From Agrobacterium salinitolerans (lineage in GTDB: Bacteria > Pseudomonadota > Alphaproteobacteria > Rhizobiales > Rhizobiaceae): a DNA stretch of 64,000 bases. The notes under the pieces were generated by a model, which was not told the DNA's origin, did no database searches, and saw nothing but the letters and a program-made list of their open reading frames with translations. Location: NCBI RefSeq assembly GCF_002008225.1, contig NZ_MRDH01000006.1, positions 434,001-498,000 of the forward strand. Reading direction: 5' to 3'. This document shows, piece by piece, positions 27,692 through 37,631 of this stretch. How positions within the stretch are numbered: position 1 is the stretch's first letter; every line of letters begins with the position of its first letter. The translations under genes and the position numbers were made by a program.

Positions 27692-29464
27692 ATGACCCTC
27701 GGCAGACACCTCTATCCCGCCATTGCCGCGCTTCTTCTCGTCGCCGCCTTCCCGCTGCTGCCGGTTCCACCATTCTGGGTGACGCTCGCCAACAATATCG
27801 GGCTTGCATCTCTGGTCGCCATCGGGCTGGTGCTGTTGACCGGAGTTGGTGGCATGACCTCCTTCGGCCAGGCGGCCTTTTGCGGTTTCGGCGCCTATAC
27901 GACGGCGGTTCTGACCACGGCCTACGGCTTTTCACCCTGGCTCACGCTACCGCTGTCTCTCGTTGTCGGCGTCATCGTGGCCCTGCCGCTAGGGCTGATG
28001 ACAGTCAGGCTTTCCGGACATTACCTGCCGCTCGGCACCATCGCCTGGGGGCTTGCGATCTATTACCTTTTCGGTCGCATCGAACTCCTCGGCCGGTATG
28101 ACGGGATCTCCGGCATTCCACCACTCTCGGTCGGCGACGAACCGCTGATGAGCAGCAGCTCGATCTATTACGTGATCTGGATATTCGTCGTTGCCGTGGC
28201 GATCGGCGCGCAGAACCTGCTCGACAGCCGTGTCGGGCGCGGCATTCGCGCCCTGCGTGGCGGCTCGCAGGCAGCGGAGGCGTTCGGCGTGAATATCGAG
28301 CGGGCCAAACTGACCGTTTTCGTCTTCGCAGCCGTTGTAGCGGCGCTGTCAGGCTGGCTTTACGCCCATATGCAGCGCTCGATCAACCCGACGCCTTTCG
28401 GGCTCGACATGGGCATCACCTATATGCTGATGGCCGTCGTCGGCGGTTCGGGCCGGGTCGTGGGCGCCATCTTCGGCGCAGCCGTGGTGCTGGTGCTGAA
28501 AGAGGTGCTGCAACGGGTCCTGCCCGGCCTTGTCGGCACCTCGGTGAATGTAGAAATGATCGTGTTCGGCGTGCTGCTCGTCCTGATCCTGCAGCTCTCC
28601 CGAGACGGTCTTTGGCCACTTCTGGAAAAATACCTGCCTGCCCGGCCGCCGCGCGCCATCCGCCGCGACGGCGCCAGTCTTGAAACGCGGGACATGCCTG
28701 CGCCCGGCAGTCCGCTGGTCCGGGTCGATCGGGTACGGAAGACATTTGGCGGACTGACGGCGGTCAACGATGTCAGCTTCGATATCAAGGCCGGGCAGAT
28801 CGTCGGCCTGATCGGCCCGAACGGCGCCGGCAAGAGCACGACTTTCAATCTCATCACCGGCATCCTCGGCCTTTCCGGCGGCAACGTCACCTATCAGGGA
28901 CAGAAGCTTTCAGGCCTCAATCCCCGGCTGATCGCCAAACGCGGCATCGCCAGAACCTTTCAGCATGCCAAGGTCCTTCCGACCATGTCGGTCCTCGAAA
29001 ACGTCGCTCTCGGCGCGCATCTGCGCGGCAATGCCGGCGTTTTCCGAAGCTTCTTCCGGCTGGAGCGAAAACAGGAGCAGGCGCTGCTTGCCGAAGCCGC
29101 CCATCAGCTCGATCGCGTCGGTCTCGGTGCTCATCGCGACCGTCCCGCCGGCGACCTCGCTCTCGGGCAGATCCGAATTCTGGAAATTGCTCGCGCGCTC
29201 TGCCTCAACCCGACGCTTCTGCTGCTCGACGAACCGGCGGCCGGTCTGCGCCACGGCGAAAAGCAGGAGCTCGGCACACTGCTGAAAAAACTGCGGGCCG
29301 AGGGCGTGAGCGTGCTGCTCGTCGAGCATGACATGGGTTTCGTCATGGGGCTGGTCGATCACATCGTCGTCCTCGATTTCGGCACCCTGATCGCCGAAGG
29401 CAAGCCGGCTGAAATCAGGCAACATCCAGCCGTGATCGCGGCTTATCTTGGGGGTGCAGCGTGA
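27692..29464 (+). CDS. Fused ABC permease and ATPase (LivM-LivG)
   Basis: A 590-residue protein. Residues about 1-310 are a LivM-type permease ([23 protein letters not shown] at about 55; [34 protein letters not shown]). A Pro/Arg-rich linker (about 315-345) then leads to a LivG-type ATPase with Walker [10 protein letters not shown], the LivG-type loop [23 protein letters not shown], an atypical signature ([15 protein letters not shown]) and Walker [12 protein letters not shown]. Ordinarily these are separate genes. There is no stop or frameshift between the halves. The start ATG at 27692 follows GAGGAAGAG. It is part of the operon with the binding protein, LivH and LivF. Confidence 0.92.
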   Translation: MTLGRHLYPAIAALLLVAAFPLLPVPPFWVTLANNIGLASLVAIGLVLLTGVGGMTSFGQAAFCGFGAYTTAVLTTAYGFSPWLTLPLSLVVGVIVALPLGLMTVRLSGHYLPLGTIAWGLAIYYLFGRIELLGRYDGISGIPPLSVGDEPLMSSSSIYYVIWIFVVAVAIGAQNLLDSRVGRGIRALRGGSQAAEAFGVNIERAKLTVFVFAAVVAALSGWLYAHMQRSINPTPFGLDMGITYMLMAVVGGSGRVVGAIFGAAVVLVLKEVLQRVLPGLVGTSVNVEMIVFGVLLVLILQLSRDGLWPLLEKYLPARPPRAIRRDGASLETRDMPAPGSPLVRVDRVRKTFGGLTAVNDVSFDIKAGQIVGLIGPNGAGKSTTFNLITGILGLSGGNVTYQGQKLSGLNPRLIAKRGIARTFQHAKVLPTMSVLENVALGAHLRGNAGVFRSFFRLERKQEQALLAEAAHQLDRVGLGAHRDRPAGDLALGQIRILEIARALCLNPTLLLLDEPAAGLRHGEKQELGTLLKKLRAEGVSVLLVEHDMGFVMGLVDHIVVLDFGTLIAEGKPAEIRQHPAVIAAYLGGAA

Positions 29465-30183
29465 GCGGACATCTACTCGACATCAAAGACATCCACGTTG
29501 CCTATGGCCGGGCGGAGGTGGTGCATGGCATCTCGCTTTCCATGACATCCGGCAGCATCGTCACGGTCATCGGAGCAAACGGGGCGGGCAAGACCACGCT
29601 GCTCAACGCCATCATGGGCGTCGTGCCTTCGCGCGGGACCATTCTTTACGACGGCGCGCCAGTGCCCGATACCATCGAGGCCCGGGTTGCCGCTGGCCTT
29701 TGCCTCGTGCCGGAAAGGCGCGAATTGTTCGGGTCGATGACCGTCGAGGATAATATCGAGCTCGGCGGATTCCTGCGCTCACGCCAGGAGCGCAACGAAA
29801 CCCGTGAGGAAATACACGCACTCTTTCCACGCCTTCGCGAGCGCAGCAAGCAGCTTGCCGGAACGCTTTCCGGCGGCGAAAGGCAGATGCTGGCGCTCGC
29901 CCGGGCACTAATGAGCCGGCCGAGGCTTTTGCTGCTGGATGAGCCTAGTCTCGGGCTTGCGCCGTTGATCGTCGCCGAAATCCTGCGCATCGTTGCCGAA
30001 CTGCGTCGTACCGGTGTCTCCATCCTGCTGGTCGAACAGAACGCCCGCGCCGCGCTTGAAATCGCCGACGAGGCCTACCTCGTCGAACTCGGCGAGGTCC
30101 GCCGCTCAGGCCCGGCCGCCGAACTCGCCGTCGATCCGGCACTGATGGCGAGCTATCTCGGACCGGGCGAACACGCCCTCTAA
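29461..30183 (+). CDS. ABC transporter ATP-binding protein (LivF family)
   Basis: A 240-residue ATPase starting at a GTG that overlaps the previous stop by four bases (GTGA). Walker A is GANGAGKTT, signature [15 protein letters not shown], Walker [12 protein letters not shown] and switch His region ([15 protein letters not shown]). With the fused LivM-LivG it completes the two-ATPase pattern of branched-chain-type importers. It is the last gene of the island. A CCGTC-TTA-GACGG hairpin lies shortly after the stop (about 30213-30225), without a T run. Confidence 0.92.
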   Translation: MSGHLLDIKDIHVAYGRAEVVHGISLSMTSGSIVTVIGANGAGKTTLLNAIMGVVPSRGTILYDGAPVPDTIEARVAAGLCLVPERRELFGSMTVEDNIELGGFLRSRQERNETREEIHALFPRLRERSKQLAGTLSGGERQMLALARALMSRPRLLLLDEPSLGLAPLIVAEILRIVAELRRTGVSILLVEQNARAALEIADEAYLVELGEVRRSGPAAELAVDPALMASYLGPGEHAL

Positions 30184-30403
30184 GAAAATCCTCGTAACGG
30201 ATATGAGCGATTTGCCGTCTTAGACGGACGGATCGTCGTACCGGATGCCTGAAACACAGAGCTGCCTTCAATTGCCCACTTCAGACGGCAGTTCCTCCGA
30301 TTATCAAAATAGTCACCAACCCTACCGGCTCTCGGCAGTTCAGGCTTTCGAATATCAAATCACCATCTGAGATGCACCCTTCACGAAATTTTAGGGGATT
30401 GCG

Positions 30404-30429
30404 GAACACATATGGAACATATAGTGTTC
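30404..30429. promoter_or_regulatory. SOS box (LexA operator) upstream of lexA
   Basis: Three half-sites with exact seven-base spacing: GAAC (30404-30407), GAAC (30415-30418) and GTTC (30426-30429). GAAC-N7-GAAC (the complement of GTTC-N7-GTTC) is the known alphaproteobacterial LexA site. The third element turns it into a direct plus inverted arrangement. It lies about 55 bases before lexA, as expected for autoregulation. Confidence 0.8.
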
Positions 30430-30481
30430 GTTCTGTATTTGTTTCGCGACTTCAACGACGATTCTCAAGGGTGTTTTCCTC

Positions 30482-31204
30482 ATGCTCACGCGCAAACAGC
30501 AGGAATTGCTTCTCTTCATTCATGAAAGAATGAAAGAGTCCGGCGTGCCGCCCTCCTTCGATGAAATGAAGGACGCACTCGATCTTGCTTCCAAATCCGG
30601 CATCCACCGGCTGATTACCGCACTCGAAGAGCGCGGGTTTATTCGCCGGCTACCCAACAGGGCGCGAGCGCTGGAAGTGATAAAATTACCTGAGGCCTAT
30701 ACGCCGGGCGCAAGGCCGCAGCGTGGTTTCTCACCGAGCGTCATCGAAGGCAGCCTGGGCAAGCCGAAGGCGCCGGAGCCGGCCGCGACCCCCAAGGCGC
30801 CTGCCAATGATCTCGGCGGTGCCGTCACCGTGCCGGTCATGGGCCGCATCGCCGCCGGTGTGCCGATTTCCGCCATCCAGAACAACACCCATGATGTGGC
30901 TGTGCCAGTGGATATGCTGGGTTCGGGCGAACATTACGCTCTGGAGGTCAAGGGTGATTCGATGATCGAGGCCGGCATTTTTGATGGCGATACCGTCATC
31001 ATCCGCAACGGCAATACGGCCAATCCGGGTGATATCATCGTCGCGCTGGTGGATGATGAAGAAGCGACCCTGAAGCGTTTCCGCCGCAAGGGAGCCTCCA
31101 TCGCGCTGGAAGCTGCAAACCCGGCCTATGAGACCCGAATTTTCGGGCCTGATCGGGTGAAGATACAGGGCAAGCTGGTGGGATTGATCCGCAGATATCA
31201 TTGA
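30482..31204 (+). CDS. lexA: LexA repressor
   Basis: A 240-residue SOS repressor. The N-terminal winged helix ([19 protein letters not shown], then [20 protein letters not shown]) binds the box just upstream. A long Pro/Ala-rich linker follows. The C-terminal S24 peptidase domain carries the self-cleavage Ala-Gly in GRIAAGVP, the catalytic Ser in [11 protein letters not shown] and the Lys in [12 protein letters not shown]. RecA filaments stimulate cleavage after DNA damage. A SOS box at 30404-30429 shows autoregulation. The next gene starts about 250 bases further; that gap holds nothing recognisable. Confidence 0.97.
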   Translation: MLTRKQQELLLFIHERMKESGVPPSFDEMKDALDLASKSGIHRLITALEERGFIRRLPNRARALEVIKLPEAYTPGARPQRGFSPSVIEGSLGKPKAPEPAATPKAPANDLGGAVTVPVMGRIAAGVPISAIQNNTHDVAVPVDMLGSGEHYALEVKGDSMIEAGIFDGDTVIIRNGNTANPGDIIVALVDDEEATLKRFRRKGASIALEAANPAYETRIFGPDRVKIQGKLVGLIRRYH

Positions 31205-31457
31205 TGCCGCCGCCGGTTTGGATAAGCCGAAACGGTTGAACGGCGGCATATCTGGCCTGCAAGATGAAGGGCGCGTCATTTCGTTGAATTGATGCGCCTT
31301 TTCTTTTTTAAATGGCAAACGCGCTCGTCGTTGCGAAAATGCGGTCGCGCACGACGGCCCATCCATCAATTGGCGTTATGGGAGCCATGGATTCTTTGCG
31401 ATATTCCAAGACCATTCGCAGATATAGAAATGCGCATCCTATCGGGGGAAAAACGCC

Positions 31458-32135
31458 ATGTACGATCTTTATATTGCCAACAAGAACTATTCCTCATGGT
31501 CGCTGCGGCCTTGGGTTTTGATGCGCACGCTCGGCATCGCCTTTGATGAAAAACTCGTTCCCTTTGGCGAAGGTGTTGCCTTCTCCAGCTTTTCGCCGAC
31601 GGGCAAGGTGCCGTGCCTTGTTGATGAGGGCGTGACGGTTTGGGAGTCGCTGTCGATTGCCGAATATCTGGCCGAGAGACATCAGGGTGTCTGGGCAAGT
31701 GACAAGCAGGCACGGGCCTGGTCACGCTCGGCGGCAAGTGAAATGCATGCGGGCTTCTCTTCGCTGCGCAATCTCTATCCCATGTCGGTCGGTATCCGCG
31801 TAAAACCGAAGGGCGGCGATGCCGGGCTTGCGGCCGACATAAAACGCATTGATGTGCTGTGGAGCGAAGGCCTCGCAAAATTCGGCGGACCGTTTCTCGC
31901 CGGTCAGAAATTCACGGCGGTCGATGCCTTCTTCTGCCCGGTGGCGTTCCGTTTCCAGACCTATGGCGCTGATCTTTCGCCAGCGGCGAAGGCCTATTGT
32001 GACAGGCTGCTTGCCCTGCCCGCCATGCGCGAATGGTATGAGGCCGGGCTGAAGGAAATCTGGCGCGATCTGCCGCATGAAGAAGAGATCGGCAGCATTG
32101 GCGAATTGACCGCGGATTTGCGCGCCACGGCCTGA
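31458..32135 (+). CDS. Glutathione S-transferase family protein
   Basis: A 225-residue protein with an N-terminal thioredoxin-like domain (LYIANKNYSSWSLRPWVLMR, where a Ser in SSWS is the likely thiol-activating residue) and VWESLSIAEYLAERH, the glutathione gamma-glutamyl contact. An all-helical C-terminal domain ends near TADLRATA. It resembles the bacterial GST subgroup that includes maleylacetoacetate-isomerase-like proteins. Substrate unknown. It is convergent with comEC, whose stop lies five bases away. Confidence 0.88.
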   Translation: MYDLYIANKNYSSWSLRPWVLMRTLGIAFDEKLVPFGEGVAFSSFSPTGKVPCLVDEGVTVWESLSIAEYLAERHQGVWASDKQARAWSRSAASEMHAGFSSLRNLYPMSVGIRVKPKGGDAGLAADIKRIDVLWSEGLAKFGGPFLAGQKFTAVDAFFCPVAFRFQTYGADLSPAAKAYCDRLLALPAMREWYEAGLKEIWRDLPHEEEIGSIGELTADLRATA

Positions 32136-32139
32136 CAAA

Positions 32140-34584
32140 TCATGCTGGCAGCACTCGCTGCGATGCCGTCAGCAACCGGGTGACGGCTTGAGGCACCTCA
32201 TGGTCAAAGCGCCCGCTCTTCCAGTCGTAGAAGCGATGTTCGCTCCACGGCCTGTTGGTGCTGGCGGTTGCCGCGCGCATCCGCCCCACCACCCCGGCCT
32301 GTTCGCTGCCGGCGAAATTTATCTCTACCGAGCCTATGCGCCTTAATATGTCGCGATTGAGCAGAAGGGCACCCGAGCGGCATTGCGTAAACGAGGTTCT
32401 GCGGGAGACGATGACGATATCGGCGATGTCACAGGCTTTCCCGGCAAACCGACCGTCTTCCAGCACGATGATAAACTCGCCGCTTTTCGCGCGCGCCGCA
32501 CACCAGATGCCTGTCCTGCAGGTGAAGACACCGGGCGCGGCATCTCTCAGCGTCGTTATCATCTCTCGGGCCACGACCTTCATGTCCTCCGGCGCAAGGT
32601 TGGATTTTGTGGTGAGAGCAACGGTTGTTGTCGGAGCCCCCGTCTTGAGAAGGACCGGTGGGAGCGGTTTCTCCGGCAACAGCAGCGCCCTCTGCCATTG
32701 CTCATAGATGAAGCCCTGCGGTCGCGTTTTCGTTGTATAAACCTTACCCTCGTCCAGAAGCGCCACCAGCCTTCCTTCCTCATGGATAAGCAGATCGGGC
32801 AGATTGCGTTGGGCGACGGCTCCAGAGAGGCCGAAGGCCAATATCAGAGTGGGCAAGCCGAGTAGCGCCAAACGGGTGCGCAGCAATGTCAGCAGCAGAA
32901 AACCCACGGAGGCGATGCCGATGAACCAGCCATGCGGCCGCCCGGTCGCAGCGCTGCCGCCCCAGGACGCAACTTCATCAGCAACCTCGATGACAAGCGC
33001 CATGCCGTAACCCATGACCTTCAGGAATGGCGCATCGAGCCCGAAGGGCATCAACAGCATGGCGATGAGGCCGAAGGGCATGACGATCAGCGACATCAGC
33101 GGCATGGCTGCCAGATTGGCGAAAAGTCCATAGGTGGTGACACGCTGGAAATGCTCGGCGGAATAGATCGCCGTCGAGAGCCCGCCGATCAGCGATGTAG
33201 TGACGACACCGCCGATGACGGCGCCTGCCGTTCCCGCCACCGTCATCCACGCCGGTTTGCGCCCGATAAACAGACGCTCCCGGTCGGTGCGCCATCGGCT
33301 CCAGGCGGCATAGGCCGCAACGAGCGCGATCGTTGCGGCGAAGGACATCTGGAAGCTCGGCCCCATGATTTCCGAAGGAGACAGCGCGAGGATGACGAGA
33401 GCGGACAGCGCAACATTTCTGAGGCTGAGCGACGGCTGATCGAAGAGAACAGCGATCAGCATCACCGACATCATCAGCCAGGCGCGTTCGGCAGAGACGG
33501 CAAAACCTGATATCAGGTAATAGGCGAGCGTCATCAGCAGCGCCGCAAAAGCGGATATCTTCTTCACCGGCCAGCGTTGAGCAAAGGCCGGAAACAGGCT
33601 GAAGGCGAGCCGCAATCCCACGAAGAATATCCCTGACGCCAGCGCCATGTTGAGCCCGGATATGGCAACGATATGGGCGAGGCCGGAAAGCCGCAGGGCT
33701 TCCATTGTTTCCGCCGATATGGCCTGTCTCTCATCGGTGACGATGGAGGCGGCAAAAGCGCCGGCGTCACCGCCGATGGTGCTGCGGATGCGCTCGGCAA
33801 TGGCGGTGCGCAGGCCGTAAAGCCGCATATCGGCCCATTCCAGCCAATCATCCTTTGCGTCGATATCAGGGGCAGTGATCGTCTGCGGCGGCTTGTAAAA
33901 AAAGCCAGTCGCGCCTATGCCCCTGAAATAGGACGCGAAGGCGAAATCGTTGAGACCGGGCAAAGCCGGACCGGATGGCGGCGAAAGCCGCGCCTTGCCG
34001 CGAATGGTCGCACCGAGTGCCACCGGCTTTCCGCCGCCGCGGGCCAGCAGCGAAACCTTTCCAGGCAGGCGTGACAATGCCGGCGCTTCTGTCGCAGCCA
34101 GCTGCACCACATACCGCCAGTCGCCGCGGGCATCGACCTCTCGGCGCATCACCGTGCCGGTAATAGTGGTGGTAACGGGCGTATCCAGCACCACCGTCCC
34201 TGCCCTCCGCGTTTCAAATTCGGCGAAAAGCATGCCCAGCAACAGCAGTGCGACGAGGCTGCACGCCGTGGCCACCAGAGTCGCGTGATATCGGGTGGCG
34301 AATGCCAGGCCGGCGGCGAGCAAAAATAGAACAACAAGAAGCGGCAATGAGGGTGCTGCATCAAGGGAAAACCAGAGGATCGCCCCACAGCCGATGAAGA
34401 CCGGCACGAAAAGAAAATCATGGCCGAATGCGCGTTCTTCGGCGAGGCAGTTGGTGATTTTCCGGATAATGGCCGTTTGCGGTTTCGGCCTGCTGACTAG
34501 GGCCGGCAGACCATACGTCGCGATCTCGCCGGTCCGGCGCAGCGGTGACAGGATATCCGTCGTGCGGGGCAAGCCGCCCTGCAT
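32140..34584 (-). CDS. comEC: ComEC/Rec2-type competence membrane protein
   Basis: About 814 residues from the ATG at 34582-34584; in-frame sequence continues upstream to a TTG at 34687-34689, so the start is uncertain. After a hydrophilic N-terminus come several membrane helices, a DUF4131-like OB segment (TITGTVMRREVDARGDWRYVV) and the central competence domain (GLAHIVAISGLNMALASGIFF, then SAERAWLMMSVMLIAVLF). The C-terminal about 200 residues are where DNA-uptake ComEC proteins carry a metallo-beta-lactamase domain, but no HxHxDH zinc motif is present. The family channels single-stranded DNA into the cytoplasm; whether this copy does so is open. Confidence 0.88.
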   Translation of the reverse strand: MQGGLPRTTDILSPLRRTGEIATYGLPALVSRPKPQTAIIRKITNCLAEERAFGHDFLFVPVFIGCGAILWFSLDAAPSLPLLVVLFLLAAGLAFATRYHATLVATACSLVALLLLGMLFAEFETRRAGTVVLDTPVTTTITGTVMRREVDARGDWRYVVQLAATEAPALSRLPGKVSLLARGGGKPVALGATIRGKARLSPPSGPALPGLNDFAFASYFRGIGATGFFYKPPQTITAPDIDAKDDWLEWADMRLYGLRTAIAERIRSTIGGDAGAFAASIVTDERQAISAETMEALRLSGLAHIVAISGLNMALASGIFFVGLRLAFSLFPAFAQRWPVKKISAFAALLMTLAYYLISGFAVSAERAWLMMSVMLIAVLFDQPSLSLRNVALSALVILALSPSEIMGPSFQMSFAATIALVAAYAAWSRWRTDRERLFIGRKPAWMTVAGTAGAVIGGVVTTSLIGGLSTAIYSAEHFQRVTTYGLFANLAAMPLMSLIVMPFGLIAMLLMPFGLDAPFLKVMGYGMALVIEVADEVASWGGSAATGRPHGWFIGIASVGFLLLTLLRTRLALLGLPTLILAFGLSGAVAQRNLPDLLIHEEGRLVALLDEGKVYTTKTRPQGFIYEQWQRALLLPEKPLPPVLLKTGAPTTTVALTTKSNLAPEDMKVVAREMITTLRDAAPGVFTCRTGIWCAARAKSGEFIIVLEDGRFAGKACDIADIVIVSRRTSFTQCRSGALLLNRDILRRIGSVEINFAGSEQAGVVGRMRAATASTNRPWSEHRFYDWKSGRFDHEVPQAVTRLLTASQRVLPA

Positions 34585-34891
34585 CGTTTCGGCATATCCG
34601 AAATACTGTTTTTCCCCTTGATCAAGCAATCTGCGCCGCGCCCCTGCCGCACCGGAAACAGGTTTGCAGGTGGACGCGCGGGATTGCAATGTTTTCCTTT
34701 AACCCTGCGTTGACCGAGATTGAGTTGCCATGATCGATAAAGCGAAAAGCGACGCAATTGCGTTTGCCGCAATGCACAATTTGACCTTTGGATAGCTTGG
34801 CATCGGCGCAAGGATCATATAGCTAATCGGTAGACGCTTAACCGCGGGGTGTTTCTCAACGCCCCCACCCGCATGTTTTCGGAGGATCAGT
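34585..34891. other. Intergenic region between comEC and gltA
   Basis: A 307-base divergent gap. It may hold the first 35 codons of comEC if translation starts at the TTG 34687-34689. A GGAGG ribosome binding site precedes gltA. I see no RNA gene or repeat. A possible gltA promoter (TTGGCA near 34797 and TAGCTA near 34820) is too weak to annotate. Confidence 0.4.
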
Positions 34892-36181
34892 ATGACGGAA
34901 AAAAGCGCTACAGTGACACTTGGCGAAAAGCAGGTGGAACTCCCGGTCAGGGAAGGCACGATTGGACCAAGCGTCGTCGATATCGCCACGCTCTACAAGC
35001 ACACGGGCTCCTTCACCTACGACCCGGGTTTCACGTCGACGGCCTCCTGCGAATCCAAGATCACCTATATCGACGGTGACGAGGGCGTTCTCCTGCACCG
35101 TGGTTTCCCCATCGAGCAGCTCGCCGAACAGGGCGACTTCCTGGAAACCTGCTATCTGCTGCTCTACGGTGAGCTGCCAACGGCTGCGCAGAAGAAGGAC
35201 TTCGACACCCGCGTCACGCGCCACACCATGGTGCATGAGCAGATGAGCCGCTTCTTCACCGGCTACCGTCGCGATGCGCATCCGATGGCCGTCATGTGCG
35301 GCACGGTCGGCGCGCTCTCGGCCTTCTATCACGACTCGACCGACATCACCGATCCGCACCAGCGCATGGTCGCTTCGCTGCGCATGATCGCGAAGATGCC
35401 GACGATCGCCGCCATGGCCTACAAGTATCATATCGGCCAGCCCTTCGTTTACCCGAAGAACGATCTGGATTACGCCTCCAACTTCCTGCACATGTGCTTT
35501 GCCGTGCCTTGCGAGGACTACAAGGTGGATCCGGTTCTGGCCCGCGCCATGGACCGAATCTTCATCCTGCATGCCGATCACGAGCAGAACGCGTCCACCT
35601 CCACGGTGCGTCTTGCCGGTTCGTCGGGCGCAAATCCGTTCGCCTGTATCGCGGCTGGCATCGCCTGCCTCTGGGGCCCGGCTCACGGCGGCGCCAACGA
35701 AGCGGCGCTCAACATGCTCAACGAAATCGGCACGGTTGACCGTATTCCGGAATATATCGCCCGCGCCAAGGACAAGAACGACCCGTTCCGCCTGATGGGC
35801 TTTGGCCACCGCGTCTACAAGAACTACGACCCGCGCGCCAAGATCATGCAGAAGACGATGTACGAAGTGCTGGAAGCCACCGGCAATTCCGACGATCCGA
35901 TCATGCAGGTCGCGCTCGAACTGGAAAAGATCGCCCTTTCCGACCCCTACTTCGTCGAAAAGAAGCTCTACCCGAATGTCGACTTCTATTCGGGCATCAC
36001 GCTGAAGGCGCTGGGCTTCCCCACGACCATGTTCACCGTTCTCTTCGCTCTCGCCCGCACCGTCGGCTGGATCGCACAGTGGAACGAAATGATCGAAGAT
36101 CCGCAGCAGCGTATCGGCCGTCCGCGCCAGCTCTATACGGGCGCCGGCAAGCGCGATTACGTTCCGGTTTCCAAGCGTTAA
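34892..36181 (+). CDS. gltA: Citrate synthase (type II)
   Basis: A 429-residue enzyme of the large gamma/alpha-proteobacterial type. Segments seen are [20 protein letters not shown] at the N-terminus, [20 protein letters not shown], the His-containing [35 protein letters not shown] and the active-site [18 protein letters not shown] with its conserved His-Arg. It condenses oxaloacetate and acetyl-CoA, consuming the product of the PDH complex encoded at 4752-10767. A GGAGG site lies before the ATG, and a strong terminator follows. Confidence 0.98.
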   Translation: MTEKSATVTLGEKQVELPVREGTIGPSVVDIATLYKHTGSFTYDPGFTSTASCESKITYIDGDEGVLLHRGFPIEQLAEQGDFLETCYLLLYGELPTAAQKKDFDTRVTRHTMVHEQMSRFFTGYRRDAHPMAVMCGTVGALSAFYHDSTDITDPHQRMVASLRMIAKMPTIAAMAYKYHIGQPFVYPKNDLDYASNFLHMCFAVPCEDYKVDPVLARAMDRIFILHADHEQNASTSTVRLAGSSGANPFACIAAGIACLWGPAHGGANEAALNMLNEIGTVDRIPEYIARAKDKNDPFRLMGFGHRVYKNYDPRAKIMQKTMYEVLEATGNSDDPIMQVALELEKIALSDPYFVEKKLYPNVDFYSGITLKALGFPTTMFTVLFALARTVGWIAQWNEMIEDPQQRIGRPRQLYTGAGKRDYVPVSKR

Positions 36182-36202
36182 GCCACGAAACCCTGTAAGA
36201 TC

Positions 36203-36236
36203 AAAGGCCGGCAGGTTTTCACCCGCCGGCCTTTTT
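36203..36236 (+). terminator. Rho-independent terminator after gltA
   Basis: AAGGCCGGC (36204-36212) and GCCGGCCTT (36225-36233) form a perfect nine-pair stem with a 12-base loop, followed by TTTTTGTT. It is 22 bases after the gltA stop, and may also serve the convergent ABC transporter operon. Confidence 0.85.
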
Positions 36237-36259
36237 GTTGGACGTCTCCGGGATATTTC

Positions 36260-36994
36260 TCAGTGGCGTGCAGCTACGCCGAGAAACTGCTTCAGTTCGG
36301 GCGTCGCTGGATTGGCGAACACCTCTTCCGGCGGGCCGATTTCATGCACCCTGCCCTCATGCATGAAAACGACGCGGGAGCAGACGTCGCGCGCAAACTT
36401 CATTTCATGCGTCACCATCAAGAGCGTCATGCCTTCGCCGGCCAGTTCACGCACCACCGCCAGCACCTCCGAGACCAGCTCGGGATCGAGCGCCGAGGTG
36501 ATCTCGTCGCAAAGAAGCGCGATCGGCTGCATCGCGAGTGCCCGGGCAATGGCGACGCGCTGCTGCTGGCCACCGGATAATTCGTCCGGATAGGCGTCGA
36601 ACTTATGCGCCAGCCCCACCCGCTCAAGCATCTTGCGGGCAACGGCCTCGGCCTCCGGCTTCGGTGTCTTCTTCACCACGGTCTGCGACAGCATGACGTT
36701 GCCGCCAACCGTCTGGTGCGGGAAGAGGTTGAACTGCTGGAAGATCATGCCGACCTTCAGCCGCAGGGCTTTCAGATGCAGATCATCGTCGAGAAGCTGC
36801 GCGCCGGCAACCGATATGGAGCCGGCCGAAATCGTCTCCAGCCCATTGATGCAGCGAAGCAGGGTGGATTTGCCCGATCCGCTCTTGCCGATGATGGCGA
36901 TGACCTCACCGGGCTCCACATCGAGGTTGATGCCTTTCAGAACCTCGTTGCTGCCATAACTTTTGCGGACTTCAGTGATTTCGATGAGCGACAT
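36260..36994 (-). CDS. Polar amino acid ABC transporter ATP-binding protein
   Basis: A 244-residue ATPase from the ATG at 36992-36994 (MSLIEITEVRKSYGSNEVLK). Walker A is GKSGSGKST, with the PAAT-family MIFQQFNLFPHQTVGGNVML, signature LSGGQQQRVAIARAL, Walker B LLCDEITSALDPE and switch VTHEMKFARDV. It belongs to the GlnQ/HisP-like group. The start overlaps the upstream permease gene by 23 bases. It is the last gene of a five-gene operon (regulator, binding protein, two permeases, ATPase). Confidence 0.95.
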   Translation of the reverse strand: MSLIEITEVRKSYGSNEVLKGINLDVEPGEVIAIIGKSGSGKSTLLRCINGLETISAGSISVAGAQLLDDDLHLKALRLKVGMIFQQFNLFPHQTVGGNVMLSQTVVKKTPKPEAEAVARKMLERVGLAHKFDAYPDELSGGQQQRVAIARALAMQPIALLCDEITSALDPELVSEVLAVVRELAGEGMTLLMVTHEMKFARDVCSRVVFMHEGRVHEIGPPEEVFANPATPELKQFLGVAARH

Positions 36995-37631
36995 TGAGCT
37001 TCCTTTCGAGGATCTGGCTGCTCTTCGACAGAGGCCAGCACAGCGCGAAATAGATAAGGGCGACGAGGCCATAAACGGTGAAGGGCTGGAAGGTGGCGTT
37101 GGTGACGACCGTGCCGGCCTTGGACAGTTCTACGAAGCCGATGATTGAGGTCACGGCCGTTCCCTTGATGACCTGCACGAAGAAACCGACGGTTGGCGGA
37201 ATGGCGACCCGCATGGCCTGCGGCAGGATGACGTAGCGCATCTGTTGCAGGCGTCCCATGGCAAGGCTTGCCGACGCTTCCCATTGGCCTTTCGCGACGG
37301 ATTCGACGCAGCCACGCCAGATTTCGGTGAGAAATGCAGCCGCCCACAGGATCAGCGTCAAGCCCGCCGCCAACCAGGCCGGCACATCGATGCCGACCAG
37401 GCCGAGGCCGAAAAAGGCGATGAAAAGCTGCATCAAAAGCGGCGTTCCCTGAAAAAGCTCGACATAATAGCGTGCGAAAGCCCGCATCGATTTTTTGCGG
37501 GAAATGCGCATGAACAGCAGAAGCAGCGCCACCAGACTACCGCCGGCGAAGGAGACGAGCGACAGCAGCACGGTCCAGCGCGTGGCGAGCAGCAGGTTTC
37601 TGAGAATATCCCAGGTGGAGAATTCAATCAT
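36972..37631 (-). CDS. Polar amino acid ABC transporter permease (second)
   Basis: A 219-residue HisM/GlnP-type permease with about five membrane helices. It has the family motif YVELFQGTPLLMQLFIAFFG and the EAA loop GCVESVAKGQWEASASLAMGRLQQMRYVILPQAMR (given in part: EASASLAMG and ILPQAMR). It follows the first permease with a four-base ATGA overlap. The two together form the heterodimeric channel. Confidence 0.93.
   Translation of the reverse strand: MIEFSTWDILRNLLLATRWTVLLSLVSFAGGSLVALLLLFMRISRKKSMRAFARYYVELFQGTPLLMQLFIAFFGLGLVGIDVPAWLAAGLTLILWAAAFLTEIWRGCVESVAKGQWEASASLAMGRLQQMRYVILPQAMRVAIPPTVGFFVQVIKGTAVTSIIGFVELSKAGTVVTNATFQPFTVYGLVALIYFALCWPLSKSSQILERKLNVAHRNH

Noticed and set aside
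34699-34989. 96-codon minus-strand frame in front of and over gltA
   Set aside because: Most of it is antisense to the gltA start; no motif and no ribosome binding site.
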